Positions 24,533 to 35,403 of a stretch of 64,000 bases of DNA are shown here, piece by piece. Under the pieces are notes generated by a model. It saw only the letters and a program-made list of their open reading frames with translations. It was not told the origin of the DNA and made no database searches. Location of the stretch: assembly GCF_014195585.1 (NCBI RefSeq), contig NZ_JACICA010000008.1, forward strand, positions 46,416-110,415. The letters are read 5' to 3'. The DNA is from Alloprevotella rava. GTDB taxonomy: Bacteria > Bacteroidota > Bacteroidia > Bacteroidales > Bacteroidaceae. Position 1 is the first letter of the stretch. Each line of letters begins with the position of its first letter. The translations under genes were made by a program, and so were the position numbers.

Positions 24533-27500
24533 TCAATGGTTGAGTAAGAATTTAAAACTTAATCCGAAATCTTGAGTCGTTGTTGGGTAGGAACTTGACG
24601 TGAGCAATGGATTATTGGTTTGTCGGTTATAATATGCTGTTAGTGTGAGGAACTTCGAAAGGGTATAGTCTGCCGTGAAACTTATTTGCAATGATTTATT
24701 CCCACTGGTTGCTTGTGTTAATCCCGTAAGGATATTGCGATTAAGTGCTGCTTGGTTGCGGAATGAGAAATCGAAACGGAGGTTAAGATCGTTACTAAAT
24801 CCTCCAGTGTTTGCTGTTCTTTGCTGAGTATTTTCCTCGTTTCCTGCAGTTTCGCGGCGTCGTTTACTCTTTACTGTTCGTTTCGGCTGGAAGAGATAAA
24901 GATTGTTTACCTTGTATCCCACACCTAAGACAATATCGTTTGAGCGTGATTCATTGATTTGTTGGTTGGTCATCGAGAGTGCCACAACGCGAGTCTTACG
25001 CAATTCTAGACGTGTCGAAAGATTGTTTAAGAAAGTCATATCAACACCGATAAGCGGAGAGAAGCTTTCGTTGAGGCTAACAACCGAAATATCGTATTGA
25101 GAACTTGGCGTTGGCTGTCCTGTTGTAACATCGTTGACGAAACCGAGTTGTCCCATATATTGCATCCATGATGTGTAGGAATTATAAGCTCCTACGCTAA
25201 AGATGCTCTTATAGGAATGGTTCAGATTGAAACTCCTGAAAATTTTCTTCATTGCGTTGAGACGTGATAGACCACCATAACTGATATTCCAATTAGGAAG
25301 AATCTTACGTAGCGTGGGGAAAAGTTGTAATCCATCAGATGAGGCTGTATAGGCCTTAAGAAAAGCCGGAATCATTACGTCTGCGGAGTAGGAACTTACT
25401 GTACCATTTGCAGAGTTAAAGGTTTGTCCGCTCAGTGAAGTACCATTGGGATATGTAGAACCTATATATTGAGCCTCTACTTGGTTTCTAAATGCTGGTA
25501 ATGAGGCTATGAATTTGCGGAAAGTCTTACTACTATAGCTATTGCGCGCATTTCCAAAACTTTCAAAGGCGGAACTAATTGATATTGTGGTTTGTGTGAA
25601 TGAGCCTGTTTGAATTGTTGGCATTCCACTGTACATATATTGTATGCTGCGTGCTCGGTTTGTATTGCGAGTAGCTGTAAGATCTATCTTGAAATCACGG
25701 AAAGGTTCAAGTGTTGCACGGAATTGCCAATCTTCAGTAAGGCTGGTAGTGGCTGGAGTAATAATAGAGTCGGACATAACTAGCCAATTTCGATCAGCAG
25801 CGCGACGAATATAGTCATCGCCTATTGTGCCAAATGCAAAATCAAGACCTGGATGCAATCTGTTATTAGATGCTTGGCCAAAGAAGTCTCCAATGTTTGG
25901 TAAGAATCCGGGTAAACTCATATTATACTTATTGCTATAGCTAGCACTGACGTTTCGAATCATCATTAAGCCACGTGCTACATATTGTCCTACATCGTAG
26001 AGAGCTTTGTCTTGAACTTTTTTCTTCGGTGTGACTGTCAACTTTATCTTCGTACTATCGCGTGTGAGGATTAAGATGCGATCGGCGTCGAGTATTCTGT
26101 ACTGAAGTTTTATGCGTTTGCCGTCTTCCGACAGTGCCGTGAGAGTGAATTTCTTTGTTTTCTGATTGTGCAGAATTGTTACCGTGGTGTCTGTTTTCAA
26201 TTGAACCTCACGTTCAAAGTTCTTCGGTTTATTTTCGCTTTTCTTTTTAGAAGCCTGGTTGGGACGAGAGTTTCCTGAAGCTGAGAATTTGCGGTTGGCA
26301 TTCTTTAAGAATGGGATATGATTGTAGAGAGTCTCCATGTTGAATCGGGCATTTGCACTGATGTCGCGGCCCATATTGATAGTGTTGCCTAAAGATGTCC
26401 CATCTTCTAATTCTGTACCACGAACCCAAGCATAGCTTGATTTGTACGAAGCATCAACTGTAAGCCAATCAAAAATAGGAAAGAGATTGATGGGTAGACG
26501 CCAAGAGGCATCAAAATTCTGAGCATAGTTAAGCGGAGTGCCAAACTCTCTGAGGCTTTGCCATATAGAATCTTTCCAAGCTCGATAGCGATCAGGATAT
26601 AGATCCTTATTAACTGCGGTATAGGGTTGTACGATTTCTGCATTAGTGCCTGAATTAAAATTCATATGTAAGTTCTTTGTGAGATCCCAACGGAGTTGGA
26701 AAGAGCGATTCCACAAGAAATCTGAATTCCAAGTGAGCGGGAGGGAATGATTATCGAGATTCTCTAAATCGCGCTCTTGCAATTCATAATATGCTCGTGT
26801 AATATCCGAGTTGAATCCTATATTTTGTGGAAGATAGTTTAGGCCAAATCGCTTTAAGATTTGCCACCACTGGCTTCGGCTTTTGATGAACTTTTTGAAG
26901 GGTTCAAAGGTTCGGTAGTTGGGCGAATAGTTATAATTGATATTCCATTTCCAATTTTGATCTTTTTCCCAAGTTGTAGTTTCTCCTGTAGTTTCTCTAC
27001 TGGAATGTGCATAAGAGAAAGAGAAGTTTGCTGGGTCGTAAGGCATTGGGTGGTGACGTGTGGCGATATTAAACCGAACTCCAGTCAGTGAGAAGTTTCT
27101 ATTTTTTACCACCTTGTCGGCAATAGCCTCTAATTCTTCTCTCTCCGTCTTAGTTGTTAAGCCTCGCAGAGCTTCGTCCATAGGCATATCCGAATCTAAA
27201 GGATTGTAGTGAGGCACAGTCTTTTCCTTTGAATACGAATAATACAAGGGGGCATTTAATTTTGTTTTCTCAGGGAGGAGTTTTCCGAGTTGAACATTGG
27301 TGGTTACATTGTATTCGTAGAGATTATTGTCACGGCGTTGGGAGACGCTTTCCTCAATACCTCCAAAGCCTTCTGTTTCTATGTGGCTACTAAGATCAAT
27401 TGTGGCAAGGTCTGACAATTTAATGTTAAGTGCCGCTTGTGCGGCCCATCCTCCTTTATTGGTAAAGTTTTGCAAGCGTAATTCGTTGGCCCAAACTTCT

Positions 27501-30500
27501 ATGTCTTGAACATCACGAGAATTATTTCGCACGCCTATCATGATTGTGCGAATATCTCCTAATGTTGGATTACCCATAACGCTAATTTTATTAGCAGGTT
27601 TATTTGTGTCATATTCTGAATAGAGTTGCCCATAAGACGCTAGGCCCAGAGCTTTCTGTTTGTTCCTGTTGCGTTTTGTTGTGGTGAGCGTTGTGAGGTC
27701 AATGTCTAGCATATTTTCAATGGGCCATACCTGAAGCGCACCAGCATTGGAGTTAGGATATTGTTTGGGCTGTGTAATGGTCAAAGGTATTTCGTATTCG
27801 TAGAAGTTGGACTTATAATCAGAACCTAACCTAATAAAAATACTAATTTGTCCGTTAGAAACAGGGTTTGAACCGGCAAGAGAATTTGCATGGCTAAACA
27901 TTTGGATATGCTTATATTTGCGCAAATCCAAACTTGTATTTTTGTAGACTGCTTTGGCTGCCCCTGAGGAGAGAGAACGAACAGTAAGTGCCAAACTTTG
28001 TTCGTTATTTTGAAGCAGCTGATCATTTCCTGGATCTACAACGCGGCTTATACCAGGAGGAATGACATAGTTGACAGGCTGCTTCTCATTATTTTCTTCG
28101 AAGTTTACACTACTTGGTTCGAGAGTTCCACTTCCTGTTGCAGCCCCATGTGTGTAAAGAGGTTGTTCGTATGCTCTCCAATCGCCGCGCACTAAATTAA
28201 ATGTACCTAATCTCAGAACAACAGGCTTTTCAAAACCTGTGAGGAACATTCGCATAAATCGGATACTAGAAAAGTCACTGATTCCTCCAACGTTGCGCTC
28301 GTAGCTTTCTACTGGAATTCGGAAAAGATACCATGTTATTTCAGGGCTGCTTCCATCTCGCAGTTTTGAATTTGTTACACGAGAATCTACGATGAAGTTT
28401 TTACCTACAACCATATCGTTAGGAGAGATACTTACATGATATTGGTAATACTTTTCGTATTCATTCATTGTATAATCTGCATTGATATCCTCCGCATCTG
28501 GGGTTGTCTTATACGCTGTAGAATATGACTCTGGTGAGTTGTCAGTATCTGCTGAGTTACCATTAGGATTATTAATGTATTTATATCTTTCTAGAATCGT
28601 TTTCCGCTCTTTATCGTAGTCGGAGCCGCGGAAATAATGATACCTATCAGCAGAAGGAGCAGCTGCAATACTTTCATAGGCACTTGCTGATACACGTGTT
28701 TTGATGGCATCTAAGAATTGACGGTATACAGGAAATGTAGCTTCTTCTGCAGAAGTAAGTCCATTGTAACCAACATCTTGCTTTTCACGTGCACCACTTG
28801 CAGTGTTGAATGCGTAGGTCACACTTGTTTGTGAGGGGACACGTCCCCAGGTTGTTTCGGTATAGAGTGAGCTATTACCATCTATAGGCATACCACTCTC
28901 ATAGAATTTTTTGCCATCTTTCAGAATATCTTCTGAAATCTCACCTAAATTGAAATAGAGATCACCACTAAACGTTGTTCCTGATTGGCGGGCTTTGATA
29001 AAAGGATCTTGCATCCAAAACTCAATATATTCAATATTAGATGTTTCAAAATCTGTTTGATCCAAAGAACGCATCAGTCCTCCCCAACGTTTCTGGGGGT
29101 TGAGTAGGTGCCCATTAGTGTCCAAGTTTGGATCTAAATTATAAGGTCCACGCTCAGAAGGATAATAGGCTATGTTGAAAATATTCAAATAGCTACTTTC
29201 ACGTGTATCAACAGATTTGTTTGGGAAAAGATCTGATTTGGGAACTTCACGAACATCTGGATCGGAGAGCTGTGCTAGGTCTCCTTTGATGTAGCTAGGT
29301 GTAAGTGAACTATTGCGGCGAGTGAAAAGAGGGTCAATGTAATACCATGCAATTAGTGCACGATTATAGCCATAGCGAATATCATTGTTTAACTGCGATT
29401 CGCTAAACATGGAAGGCGTACTGGAAATAACCCAATCTTTAGGATTAGAAATATCAATATTGCTGCTGGTGTTCTCAAAGTCATCAATATAGGAGGCATT
29501 ACCTTGTGTTCCTTTATTTTTGCCAGCTATAAGCTGTGCAAATTCAGCAGAGAAGTTGATAGAGCTTGGCTCAGTCAGATGTATAAGAGGTAATTTGTCA
29601 ATGATATTTGTTAACCATTGACTCTGACTCTTGTAGTCCATGTTTAATCCCCAGATAGTATTGTTGAGAGCTTCTGAGCCCATTGAAACTTTTGTTGTCA
29701 ACGGCTTTTCACTGAGGTGCATCACTGTACCTCCTAGCATAAAATTTCTTGAGAAATCATACTGCCAATTAAGCCCCCATAGTGTCTTGCGTTGTAGGCC
29801 ATATTCTGTATCACTTTCCAAAGAAATATTGATGGGAGTTCCTGCGTCTAATAGTGATTTATTTAGAATTTTTACCGTACCAGAATAATAATCCACGGTA
29901 TAGTCTGATCCTTCAACAAGGCGAGCGCCACCAGCTGTAACGACAACAGAACCTCTGGGAACATTGATAGCTCCAAGAGAGATTTCATCTTCGCGTGATG
30001 CTTTATATTGGCCTGTAATTAAGAATTTATCTTTTTCTGCAATTTGCTTTGCTACCGTCTTTGTTGAATCGTAGAGCTCTTGAAATACAAATTTTTCAGC
30101 AATAGACGTATTATCTATGGCTTTTCCTAGATTTGAACCAAACGGTTCTACAGAGGTGAAAAATACACGTCCGTTTTCAGAGTCGATTGTGTAGCCTTCA
30201 ATAAAGTCGAAATAAGCATTAGGGTTTCGCTTGTTGTTATTGTCTAGGCGGTCTAAACCAATGAGTTGAATAATCTTCTTATCTTTTAGCTCGTTAACAG
30301 GGAGATAATTTAGGTATATCCCGGTGGTATCAGAAAGATATTTAATGTCAAGTCTGAATTTGTCTTTCTGTACATTACTAGCTCCTAGCGCATAAACATT
30401 CTTCATCATTAAATCCCAGTTGCCTTGTTCAGGGGTGTTGGCCGTATTTTTTAAAGACTTTACGAAGAGACAATTGGATGAGTTTTTCATGTCAGTTGAA

Positions 30501-31963
30501 AATTCACCCACTTGATAACTAGTGCCTCGAAAAGTGTACTCAAAGGCAATTGCGAGAACTTGATCTGTTTGTAGAGTACTTTTTAATGAAATGTAACCAA
30601 GAGTTTTATTGAGGTTGTATTCTGAAGAACTAAGCAATCGAGCTGATTCTAATTTCTCATAATCAGAACCTCCGCTTAATCCATACCCATCTAGAGTGGC
30701 TGTAACAGTGGCAATGTCTCGTGCACCAGATAAACTACTTGTAAGTGTAGAGTATAGAGAATTTGAGTTGTTTGAAGGGTTGGCAATGCTACCTCTGTTC
30801 CACAGTGAGTTTTTAGTGTGAGTGTTTTCACCCAAATCTGTGAAAGCAATAATATTTCGTGTGTTTGTTGTCTGCCCTGTTTTGTTGGTTACCCAAATTT
30901 CTACTCGATTGATAGTGACACCACTCAAGATATTAGGTAGTTGTGCCATATTCTTGTCATAGTTGTCACGGAAGAAATGCCCTAAAAAGAAGTGACGGCG
31001 TTCATCATAATCGTCTGCACTAAATTCATAGTTGCTGAGTTGTACGCCACCATTGGATTTTACGCTTTGTGTAGAACTTTTCTTTTGTGCAAGTATTGTT
31101 TGAAGCTTTAATTTCCCAAATTGCAAATCAGTGCGCACACCAAAAAGAGAGGTTGCACCACGCACAAGAGAATTATTTGTGGGCATCGAAACATTTCCTG
31201 CTTCGATGAGTTTGATTATTTCGTCTTCTTTTCCTTCATATTGTAGCTTTAATCTTTGGGCATCGAAGTTAAATGTAGCATCAGAGTTATAATTGAAGTC
31301 CATGCCCATTTTATCTCCAATTTTTCCATTGACGCTAAGGTTTATCTTTTCGTCAAAGTCGAAGCCAAAGACTTTTCTGTTTCTTTCAGAAAGAGAAGGG
31401 TTATCAACGGCGCGAGTGTTAGCACCCAGTTTTAATTCCGCAGTTCCTTGTATTTTTATTCGGACTCCACCAGGACCAAATATTTTGCTTGCTGGGCCTA
31501 AATCAAACTTCATGTCAGTGAAGTCGAACTTCTCTTTTCCTTTGCTTTGTGCTTCTTCAGCATTTTTCTTACGAAAAAAATCCCGAAACGATTGGCGAAT
31601 GAAAGAAGAGTTGGCATCTTCCTCTGTCATCATAAGTGGAGTAGATATCCAGTTCTCTCCCAGTTTTGTTCCAAACTGATAAGTTCCAGTATTCTCATTG
31701 TAGAATACACCTGTTGTTAAGTTTTCAGGATCTTTTAGATCTATGGAGGATGAAGTTTTAGGCTTTAAACCCTGTTGAACCGTTTGTTTTACAGGAAAAC
31801 GAACAGTGTCTGCAGGAGAATTATAAGAGCTGTGCTCTATATTACCTGCTTTTTGAATATTCGTTTTAGCCTCAAAGTAAAGAGGAATAGCATTTCTTGC
31901 TGTTATAGAAGTTGTTACTATTACAAGCGATATAATGATTATTTTAGAGATCGGATTTTTCAA
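24533..31963 (-). CDS. sov: Type 9 secretion outer-membrane translocon Sov/SprA
   Basis: A giant 2476-residue protein. SprA (Sov in Porphyromonas) is the very large beta barrel through which T9SS cargo leaves the outer membrane. Supporting features: signal peptide (IIIISLVIVTTSITA); an N-terminal domain opening LTTGVFYNENTGTYQFGTK; repeated SprA-type segments such as FGPGGVRIKIQGTAEL and GFDFDEKINLSVNGKIGDKM; alternating beta-strand sequence throughout; and a terminal FGLSFKFLLNH with aromatic strand end. The ruvA gene lies just upstream, a neighbourhood common for sprA. The gene implies the strain runs a T9SS; other por genes are not in this window. Length matches the family (about 2400-2500). 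Confidence 0.96.
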   Translation of the reverse strand: MKNPISKIIIISLVIVTTSITARNAIPLYFEAKTNIQKAGNIEHSSYNSPADTVRFPVKQTVQQGLKPKTSSSIDLKDPENLTTGVFYNENTGTYQFGTKLGENWISTPLMMTEEDANSSFIRQSFRDFFRKKNAEEAQSKGKEKFDFTDMKFDLGPASKIFGPGGVRIKIQGTAELKLGANTRAVDNPSLSERNRKVFGFDFDEKINLSVNGKIGDKMGMDFNYNSDATFNFDAQRLKLQYEGKEDEIIKLIEAGNVSMPTNNSLVRGATSLFGVRTDLQFGKLKLQTILAQKKSSTQSVKSNGGVQLSNYEFSADDYDERRHFFLGHFFRDNYDKNMAQLPNILSGVTINRVEIWVTNKTGQTTNTRNIIAFTDLGENTHTKNSLWNRGSIANPSNNSNSLYSTLTSSLSGARDIATVTATLDGYGLSGGSDYEKLESARLLSSSEYNLNKTLGYISLKSTLQTDQVLAIAFEYTFRGTSYQVGEFSTDMKNSSNCLFVKSLKNTANTPEQGNWDLMMKNVYALGASNVQKDKFRLDIKYLSDTTGIYLNYLPVNELKDKKIIQLIGLDRLDNNNKRNPNAYFDFIEGYTIDSENGRVFFTSVEPFGSNLGKAIDNTSIAEKFVFQELYDSTKTVAKQIAEKDKFLITGQYKASREDEISLGAINVPRGSVVVTAGGARLVEGSDYTVDYYSGTVKILNKSLLDAGTPINISLESDTEYGLQRKTLWGLNWQYDFSRNFMLGGTVMHLSEKPLTTKVSMGSEALNNTIWGLNMDYKSQSQWLTNIIDKLPLIHLTEPSSINFSAEFAQLIAGKNKGTQGNASYIDDFENTSSNIDISNPKDWVISSTPSMFSESQLNNDIRYGYNRALIAWYYIDPLFTRRNSSLTPSYIKGDLAQLSDPDVREVPKSDLFPNKSVDTRESSYLNIFNIAYYPSERGPYNLDPNLDTNGHLLNPQKRWGGLMRSLDQTDFETSNIEYIEFWMQDPFIKARQSGTTFSGDLYFNLGEISEDILKDGKKFYESGMPIDGNSSLYTETTWGRVPSQTSVTYAFNTASGAREKQDVGYNGLTSAEEATFPVYRQFLDAIKTRVSASAYESIAAAPSADRYHYFRGSDYDKERKTILERYKYINNPNGNSADTDNSPESYSTAYKTTPDAEDINADYTMNEYEKYYQYHVSISPNDMVVGKNFIVDSRVTNSKLRDGSSPEITWYLFRIPVESYERNVGGISDFSSIRFMRMFLTGFEKPVVLRLGTFNLVRGDWRAYEQPLYTHGAATGSGTLEPSSVNFEENNEKQPVNYVIPPGISRVVDPGNDQLLQNNEQSLALTVRSLSSGAAKAVYKNTSLDLRKYKHIQMFSHANSLAGSNPVSNGQISIFIRLGSDYKSNFYEYEIPLTITQPKQYPNSNAGALQVWPIENMLDIDLTTLTTTKRNRNKQKALGLASYGQLYSEYDTNKPANKISVMGNPTLGDIRTIMIGVRNNSRDVQDIEVWANELRLQNFTNKGGWAAQAALNIKLSDLATIDLSSHIETEGFGGIEESVSQRRDNNLYEYNVTTNVQLGKLLPEKTKLNAPLYYSYSKEKTVPHYNPLDSDMPMDEALRGLTTKTEREELEAIADKVVKNRNFSLTGVRFNIATRHHPMPYDPANFSFSYAHSSRETTGETTTWEKDQNWKWNINYNYSPNYRTFEPFKKFIKSRSQWWQILKRFGLNYLPQNIGFNSDITRAYYELQERDLENLDNHSLPLTWNSDFLWNRSFQLRWDLTKNLHMNFNSGTNAEIVQPYTAVNKDLYPDRYRAWKDSIWQSLREFGTPLNYAQNFDASWRLPINLFPIFDWLTVDASYKSSYAWVRGTELEDGTSLGNTINMGRDISANARFNMETLYNHIPFLKNANRKFSASGNSRPNQASKKKSENKPKNFEREVQLKTDTTVTILHNQKTKKFTLTALSEDGKRIKLQYRILDADRILILTRDSTKIKLTVTPKKKVQDKALYDVGQYVARGLMMIRNVSASYSNKYNMSLPGFLPNIGDFFGQASNNRLHPGLDFAFGTIGDDYIRRAADRNWLVMSDSIITPATTSLTEDWQFRATLEPFRDFKIDLTATRNTNRARSIQYMYSGMPTIQTGSFTQTTISISSAFESFGNARNSYSSKTFRKFIASLPAFRNQVEAQYIGSTYPNGTSLSGQTFNSANGTVSSYSADVMIPAFLKAYTASSDGLQLFPTLRKILPNWNISYGGLSRLNAMKKIFRSFNLNHSYKSIFSVGAYNSYTSWMQYMGQLGFVNDVTTGQPTPSSQYDISVVSLNESFSPLIGVDMTFLNNLSTRLELRKTRVVALSMTNQQINESRSNDIVLGVGYKVNNLYLFQPKRTVKSKRRRETAGNEENTQQRTANTGGFSNDLNLRFDFSFRNQAALNRNILTGLTQATSGNKSLQISFTADYTLSKFLTLTAYYNRQTNNPLLTSSSYPTTTQDFGLSFKFLLNH

Positions 31964-31982
31964 TGTAGAATGTCCTTATATT

Positions 31983-32570
31983 TTAAAGCATCTTTAGTGC
32001 TAGTTTAATGATACCTTCAATAGTTATGCTGGGATTTTGTTTTGTGATTTCAAGAACAACTTTTTTAGCTGGGGCAGGTGGAAATCCTAGCGTTTGAAGT
32101 GCTCCTATAGCTTCTTCAATATCTGCAGAGATGTTAGTTTGTCTTGTTGCAGATGGAGACTGTCCTTCAAACTTCATTACTTTATCTTTCAATTCCACGA
32201 TAATTCGTTGTGCAGCTTTTGGTCCTATTCCCTTCACACTTTTTAGACTTCTAACATCCTCGTTTTGAATAATTCCAACGAGGTCTTTAGGAGAAAATGC
32301 TGAGAGAATCATACGTGCTGTTTGCCCTCCAATTCCACTAATTCCAATTAAGAGACGAAAAAGATTTCGTTCAAAGATGGAATAAAAGCCAAAAAGATTG
32401 TGAGCATCTTCTCGAATATCTTCATGTACATATAGCACTCCATCTTCCTTTCCTTGGAGTGCAGAGTATGTGTTGAGAGAAATAAATAACAAGTAGCCTA
32501 TACCTATGGTTTCTATAATAGCTTCGGCTGGGGTCAGGTTTGTTATTTTTCCTTTTATGTATTCAATCAT
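31983..32570 (-). CDS. ruvA: Holliday junction helicase subunit RuvA
   Basis: RuvA binds four-way junctions and loads the RuvB motor. 195 residues, family length. N-terminal OB fold (MIEYIKGKITNLTPAEAIIE), tandem helix-hairpin-helix motifs (GISGIGGQTARMIL and VKGIGPKAAQRIIVELKDK) and a C-terminal RuvB-contact domain (EAIGALQTLGFPPAPAKKVV). It is 19 bases upstream of sov and probably co-transcribed with it. Confidence 0.97.
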   Translation of the reverse strand: MIEYIKGKITNLTPAEAIIETIGIGYLLFISLNTYSALQGKEDGVLYVHEDIREDAHNLFGFYSIFERNLFRLLIGISGIGGQTARMILSAFSPKDLVGIIQNEDVRSLKSVKGIGPKAAQRIIVELKDKVMKFEGQSPSATRQTNISADIEEAIGALQTLGFPPAPAKKVVLEITKQNPSITIEGIIKLALKML

Positions 32571-32596
32571 TTCTACTTCTTTAATTTAATATACAA

Positions 32597-32618
32597 AAAA
32601 CGGCTCAAAGGCCGTTTT
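32597..32618 (-). terminator. Terminator after the fucosidase
   Basis: AAAACGGC/GCCGTTTT with a 6-base loop, followed on the minus strand by TTGTATATT; five bases past the fucosidase stop and 27 bases before ruvA. No promoter box is visible between it and ruvA, so readthrough may feed ruvA-sov. Confidence 0.75.
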
Positions 32619-32623
32619 ATTGT

Positions 32624-33925
32624 TTATTCAATGCGGAGAATGTAATCTGTATTATCTTTCGGGATTGTTATTTCAAAATCTAATATTCCTTTTTTCTGTT
32701 TGAAGGGGATTTTAGAATGATCTTTTAAAGTAGTAATTTTCTTTACTTTCTTTGAGAACGGAATAGATATCTTTTGTCTATTTTCCTTTTCACTTAAGAA
32801 GTGAAGATAAAGAATGTTCTCTTTCTGAGTTGAAATAATACTATCTCCTTGTATGATATTGCCTGCTGTTGTTCCGTAAATACTCTCCCCGTTCTCTTTG
32901 AGCCAACGTCCCATTTGAACTAATCTAGCTAGTGCTGTTTCTGGTAAGTTTCCATCAGGTTGCGGTCCAATATTAAGAAGAAGATTCGCTCCCTTTCCGC
33001 TTGTCTTAACAAGTAGTTGAATTAGTTTCTTTGGAGTTTTATAGTTTTGGTCTTTTACTTTATATCCCCACATTCCATTCATTGTTTGGCAAGTTTCGAG
33101 GGGTAATCTTCCAATTGTTTGTCCGGATAATCCTGCCTTATTCTCTCCTGGTACATCTCTTTCGAAGATTTGAATATCCTCTCCTTCGAAAGGGTGCTGA
33201 TGATGATTGTTTCCAATCAAGCATTGCGGTTGCAGGCGGTGTATGTTATCATAAAGTTTATTGAACTGCCAATCAAAAGGAATCGAATCTTCATCATGAT
33301 CCCACCATCCGTCAAACCAAATAGCTCTGATGTTGCCATAATTGCTAAGGAGTTCTGTTAATTGATTATTCATGAATTGTAGATAACTAGGCCAGTTTCC
33401 TGTCTTTGAAGCTTTTTTTCTTTTAGTGCCAAGTCCTGTTCTCCCTAGGGGGTAGTCTTCTCGTGTCCAATCAAGCAGTGAATAGTACAGATGTAAGGCA
33501 ATACCTTGTTTATGACATTCGTCAGCTAATTCCTTTACAATGTCTTTGCCGTAAGGAGTATTCATTATGTTATAATCACTCTGCTTTGTATTCCATAGGG
33601 AAAAGCCATCGTGGTGTCGAGTTGTAAATGTTATGTATTTTGCTCCACTTGCTTTTATCGCCTCTACCCATTTCTTTGCGCTAAAGTTATGAGGGTAGAA
33701 CGCTTGTGCTGATTTTGCATATTCATGACAATCTATATTTTCATTTGTCATATACCACTCGCCTTGTCCGAAGATGGAATACAAGCCCCAATGAAGGAAA
33801 ATACCGAACTTCTCATTAGCGAAATCATTTCTAGATTGAATGTTTTCTTGTGTCGGCTTATAGTAGGTCTGCGCAAAAGAGGAAAGGGTGGAAAATAAGA
33901 GAATTGCTGTAATAATCTTTTTCAT
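32624..33925 (-). CDS. GH29 alpha-L-fucosidase
   Basis: 433 residues from ATG 33925 (MKKIITAILLFSTLSSFAQ signal peptide; an in-frame ATG six bases upstream adds only two residues). GH29 enzymes remove terminal alpha-L-fucose from glycans such as mucin or milk oligosaccharides. The family landmarks are visible: FGIFLHWGLYS near 40-50, TTRHHDGFSLW at 101-111 and the nucleophile Asp205 in IRAIWFDGWWD. A C-terminal beta domain of about 80 residues follows. It is periplasmic or exported, not part of a polysaccharide utilisation locus here. Confidence 0.94.
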   Translation of the reverse strand: MKKIITAILLFSTLSSFAQTYYKPTQENIQSRNDFANEKFGIFLHWGLYSIFGQGEWYMTNENIDCHEYAKSAQAFYPHNFSAKKWVEAIKASGAKYITFTTRHHDGFSLWNTKQSDYNIMNTPYGKDIVKELADECHKQGIALHLYYSLLDWTREDYPLGRTGLGTKRKKASKTGNWPSYLQFMNNQLTELLSNYGNIRAIWFDGWWDHDEDSIPFDWQFNKLYDNIHRLQPQCLIGNNHHQHPFEGEDIQIFERDVPGENKAGLSGQTIGRLPLETCQTMNGMWGYKVKDQNYKTPKKLIQLLVKTSGKGANLLLNIGPQPDGNLPETALARLVQMGRWLKENGESIYGTTAGNIIQGDSIISTQKENILYLHFLSEKENRQKISIPFSKKVKKITTLKDHSKIPFKQKKGILDFEITIPKDNTDYILRIE

Positions 33926-34135
33926 AAGCATCTGACAATTTATCTTTTAAGTGTGAAAAATGAATAGGCTTAATTTCCTACGGGATTAACGAAGAAGACA
34001 TCTTTGAGTAGAATTTCAATTGTTTCTTTTGCAATATTCTTAAAAAATATTCATAATAGCAAGTGTTTTTTTGATAAATCCCTTTCCGCAGGCATCTTGG
34101 CCACAAAGAGTGGTGGACTAAAATGGTTTGTGAAA

Positions 34136-34167
34136 TTTGTATCATAAGGCAATAGTTCGTACATTTG
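34136..34167 (+). promoter_or_regulatory. Promoter of the aminotransferase gene
   Basis: TTTG (34136-34139), 20 bases, TACATTTG (34160-34167); ATG 34193 lies 25 bases further on. Confidence 0.65.
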
Positions 34168-34192
34168 CCTAAACAAAACAAATATTTAAATT

Positions 34193-35401
34193 ATGCTAAC
34201 AATTTCACAACGTGCAAAGATGATGCCGATGTCGCCCATACGCAAATTGGCACCTTTGGCAGAGCAAGCGAAAGCTCGTGGAATCAAAGTATATCATCTA
34301 AATATAGGTCAGCCAGATCTACCTACTCCTAAAGAAGGCTTAGAGGCTTTGAAGCACATCACTCGTACGACATTAGAATACAGTCCTAGTGAAGGCTTTT
34401 TTTCTTATAGAGAGAAACTAACTCATTATTATGATAAGTATAATATATCTCTTTCTCCAGAAGAGATTATAATAACTACAGGGGGCTCAGAGGCCGTTCT
34501 CTTTGCTTTTATGACTTGTTTGAATCCAGGAGATGAGATTATAATGCCAGAGCCTGGGTATGCAAATTATAAATCATTTGCAATAGCGGCAGGAGCAAAG
34601 ATTAAAACTATTGCAACCACCATAGAGGAGGGATTTGCTTTACCTAAGGTAGAAGAATTTGAAAAGCTAATCAATCGGCACACTAAGGCTATAATGATTT
34701 GCAATCCTAACAATCCAACGGGGTATTTGTACACGCGTCGTGAAATGAATCAGATCCGAGATTTGGTTAGTAAGTATAATCTGTATTTATTTAGTGATGA
34801 AGTTTATAGAGAGTTCATATATACTGGCTCGCCCTATATTAGTGCTTTTCACCTTGAAGGGGTAGAACAAAATGTCATATTGATTGATTCTGTTTCTAAG
34901 CGTTATAGTGAATGTGGTATTCGTATTGGAGCGTTGATTACAAAGAACGAAAAGGTACGCGAAGCTATAATGAAGTTTTGTCAAGCACGTTTGAGTCCTC
35001 CTCTCTTAGGACAGATTGTTGCAGAGGCTTCTATGGATGCAGGGCCAGAATATAGTATGGCTTGTTATGAAGATTATGTGGAGCGGCGTAAGTGTTTGAT
35101 TGATGGGCTTAATAGGATTCCTGGAGTATATTCTCCAATACCAATGGGAGCTTTCTATACGGTTGCTAAGCTACCAGTAGATGATGCTGAGAAGTTTTGC
35201 GCTTGGTGCTTGACAGATTTTGAATATGAAGGAGAAACGATAATGCTGGCACCAGCTGCAGGATTCTATGTTACGCCAAATGCAGGGCACGATGAGGTCC
35301 GAATTGCCTATGTTTTGAAAAATGCAGATTTGCATCGCGCGCTGCTGATACTCCGTAAGGCTTTGGAAAGTTATAATCAAAAAAATAAAGCGTCTATTTA
35401 A
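34193..35401 (+). CDS. Class I PLP-dependent aminotransferase
   Basis: 402 residues of the aspartate aminotransferase fold. Motifs: LNIGQPDLPTP at about 37-47, the cofactor-contact GGSEAVLFA, ICNPNNPTGYLY with substrate-side Asn, SDEVYREFIY with the pyridine-binding Asp, and the Schiff-base Lys in DSVSKRYSECGIRIGAL. The PLP-Lys context SVSKRYS-x-C-G-x-R is typical of AspC-like enzymes in Bacteroidetes. Substrate (aspartate, alanine or aromatic) cannot be fixed from sequence. It is two bases from the next gene, so co-transcribed with the LolE-like permease. Confidence 0.93.
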   Translation: MLTISQRAKMMPMSPIRKLAPLAEQAKARGIKVYHLNIGQPDLPTPKEGLEALKHITRTTLEYSPSEGFFSYREKLTHYYDKYNISLSPEEIIITTGGSEAVLFAFMTCLNPGDEIIMPEPGYANYKSFAIAAGAKIKTIATTIEEGFALPKVEEFEKLINRHTKAIMICNPNNPTGYLYTRREMNQIRDLVSKYNLYLFSDEVYREFIYTGSPYISAFHLEGVEQNVILIDSVSKRYSECGIRIGALITKNEKVREAIMKFCQARLSPPLLGQIVAEASMDAGPEYSMACYEDYVERRKCLIDGLNRIPGVYSPIPMGAFYTVAKLPVDDAEKFCAWCLTDFEYEGETIMLAPAAGFYVTPNAGHDEVRIAYVLKNADLHRALLILRKALESYNQKNKASI

Positions 35402-35403
35402 AT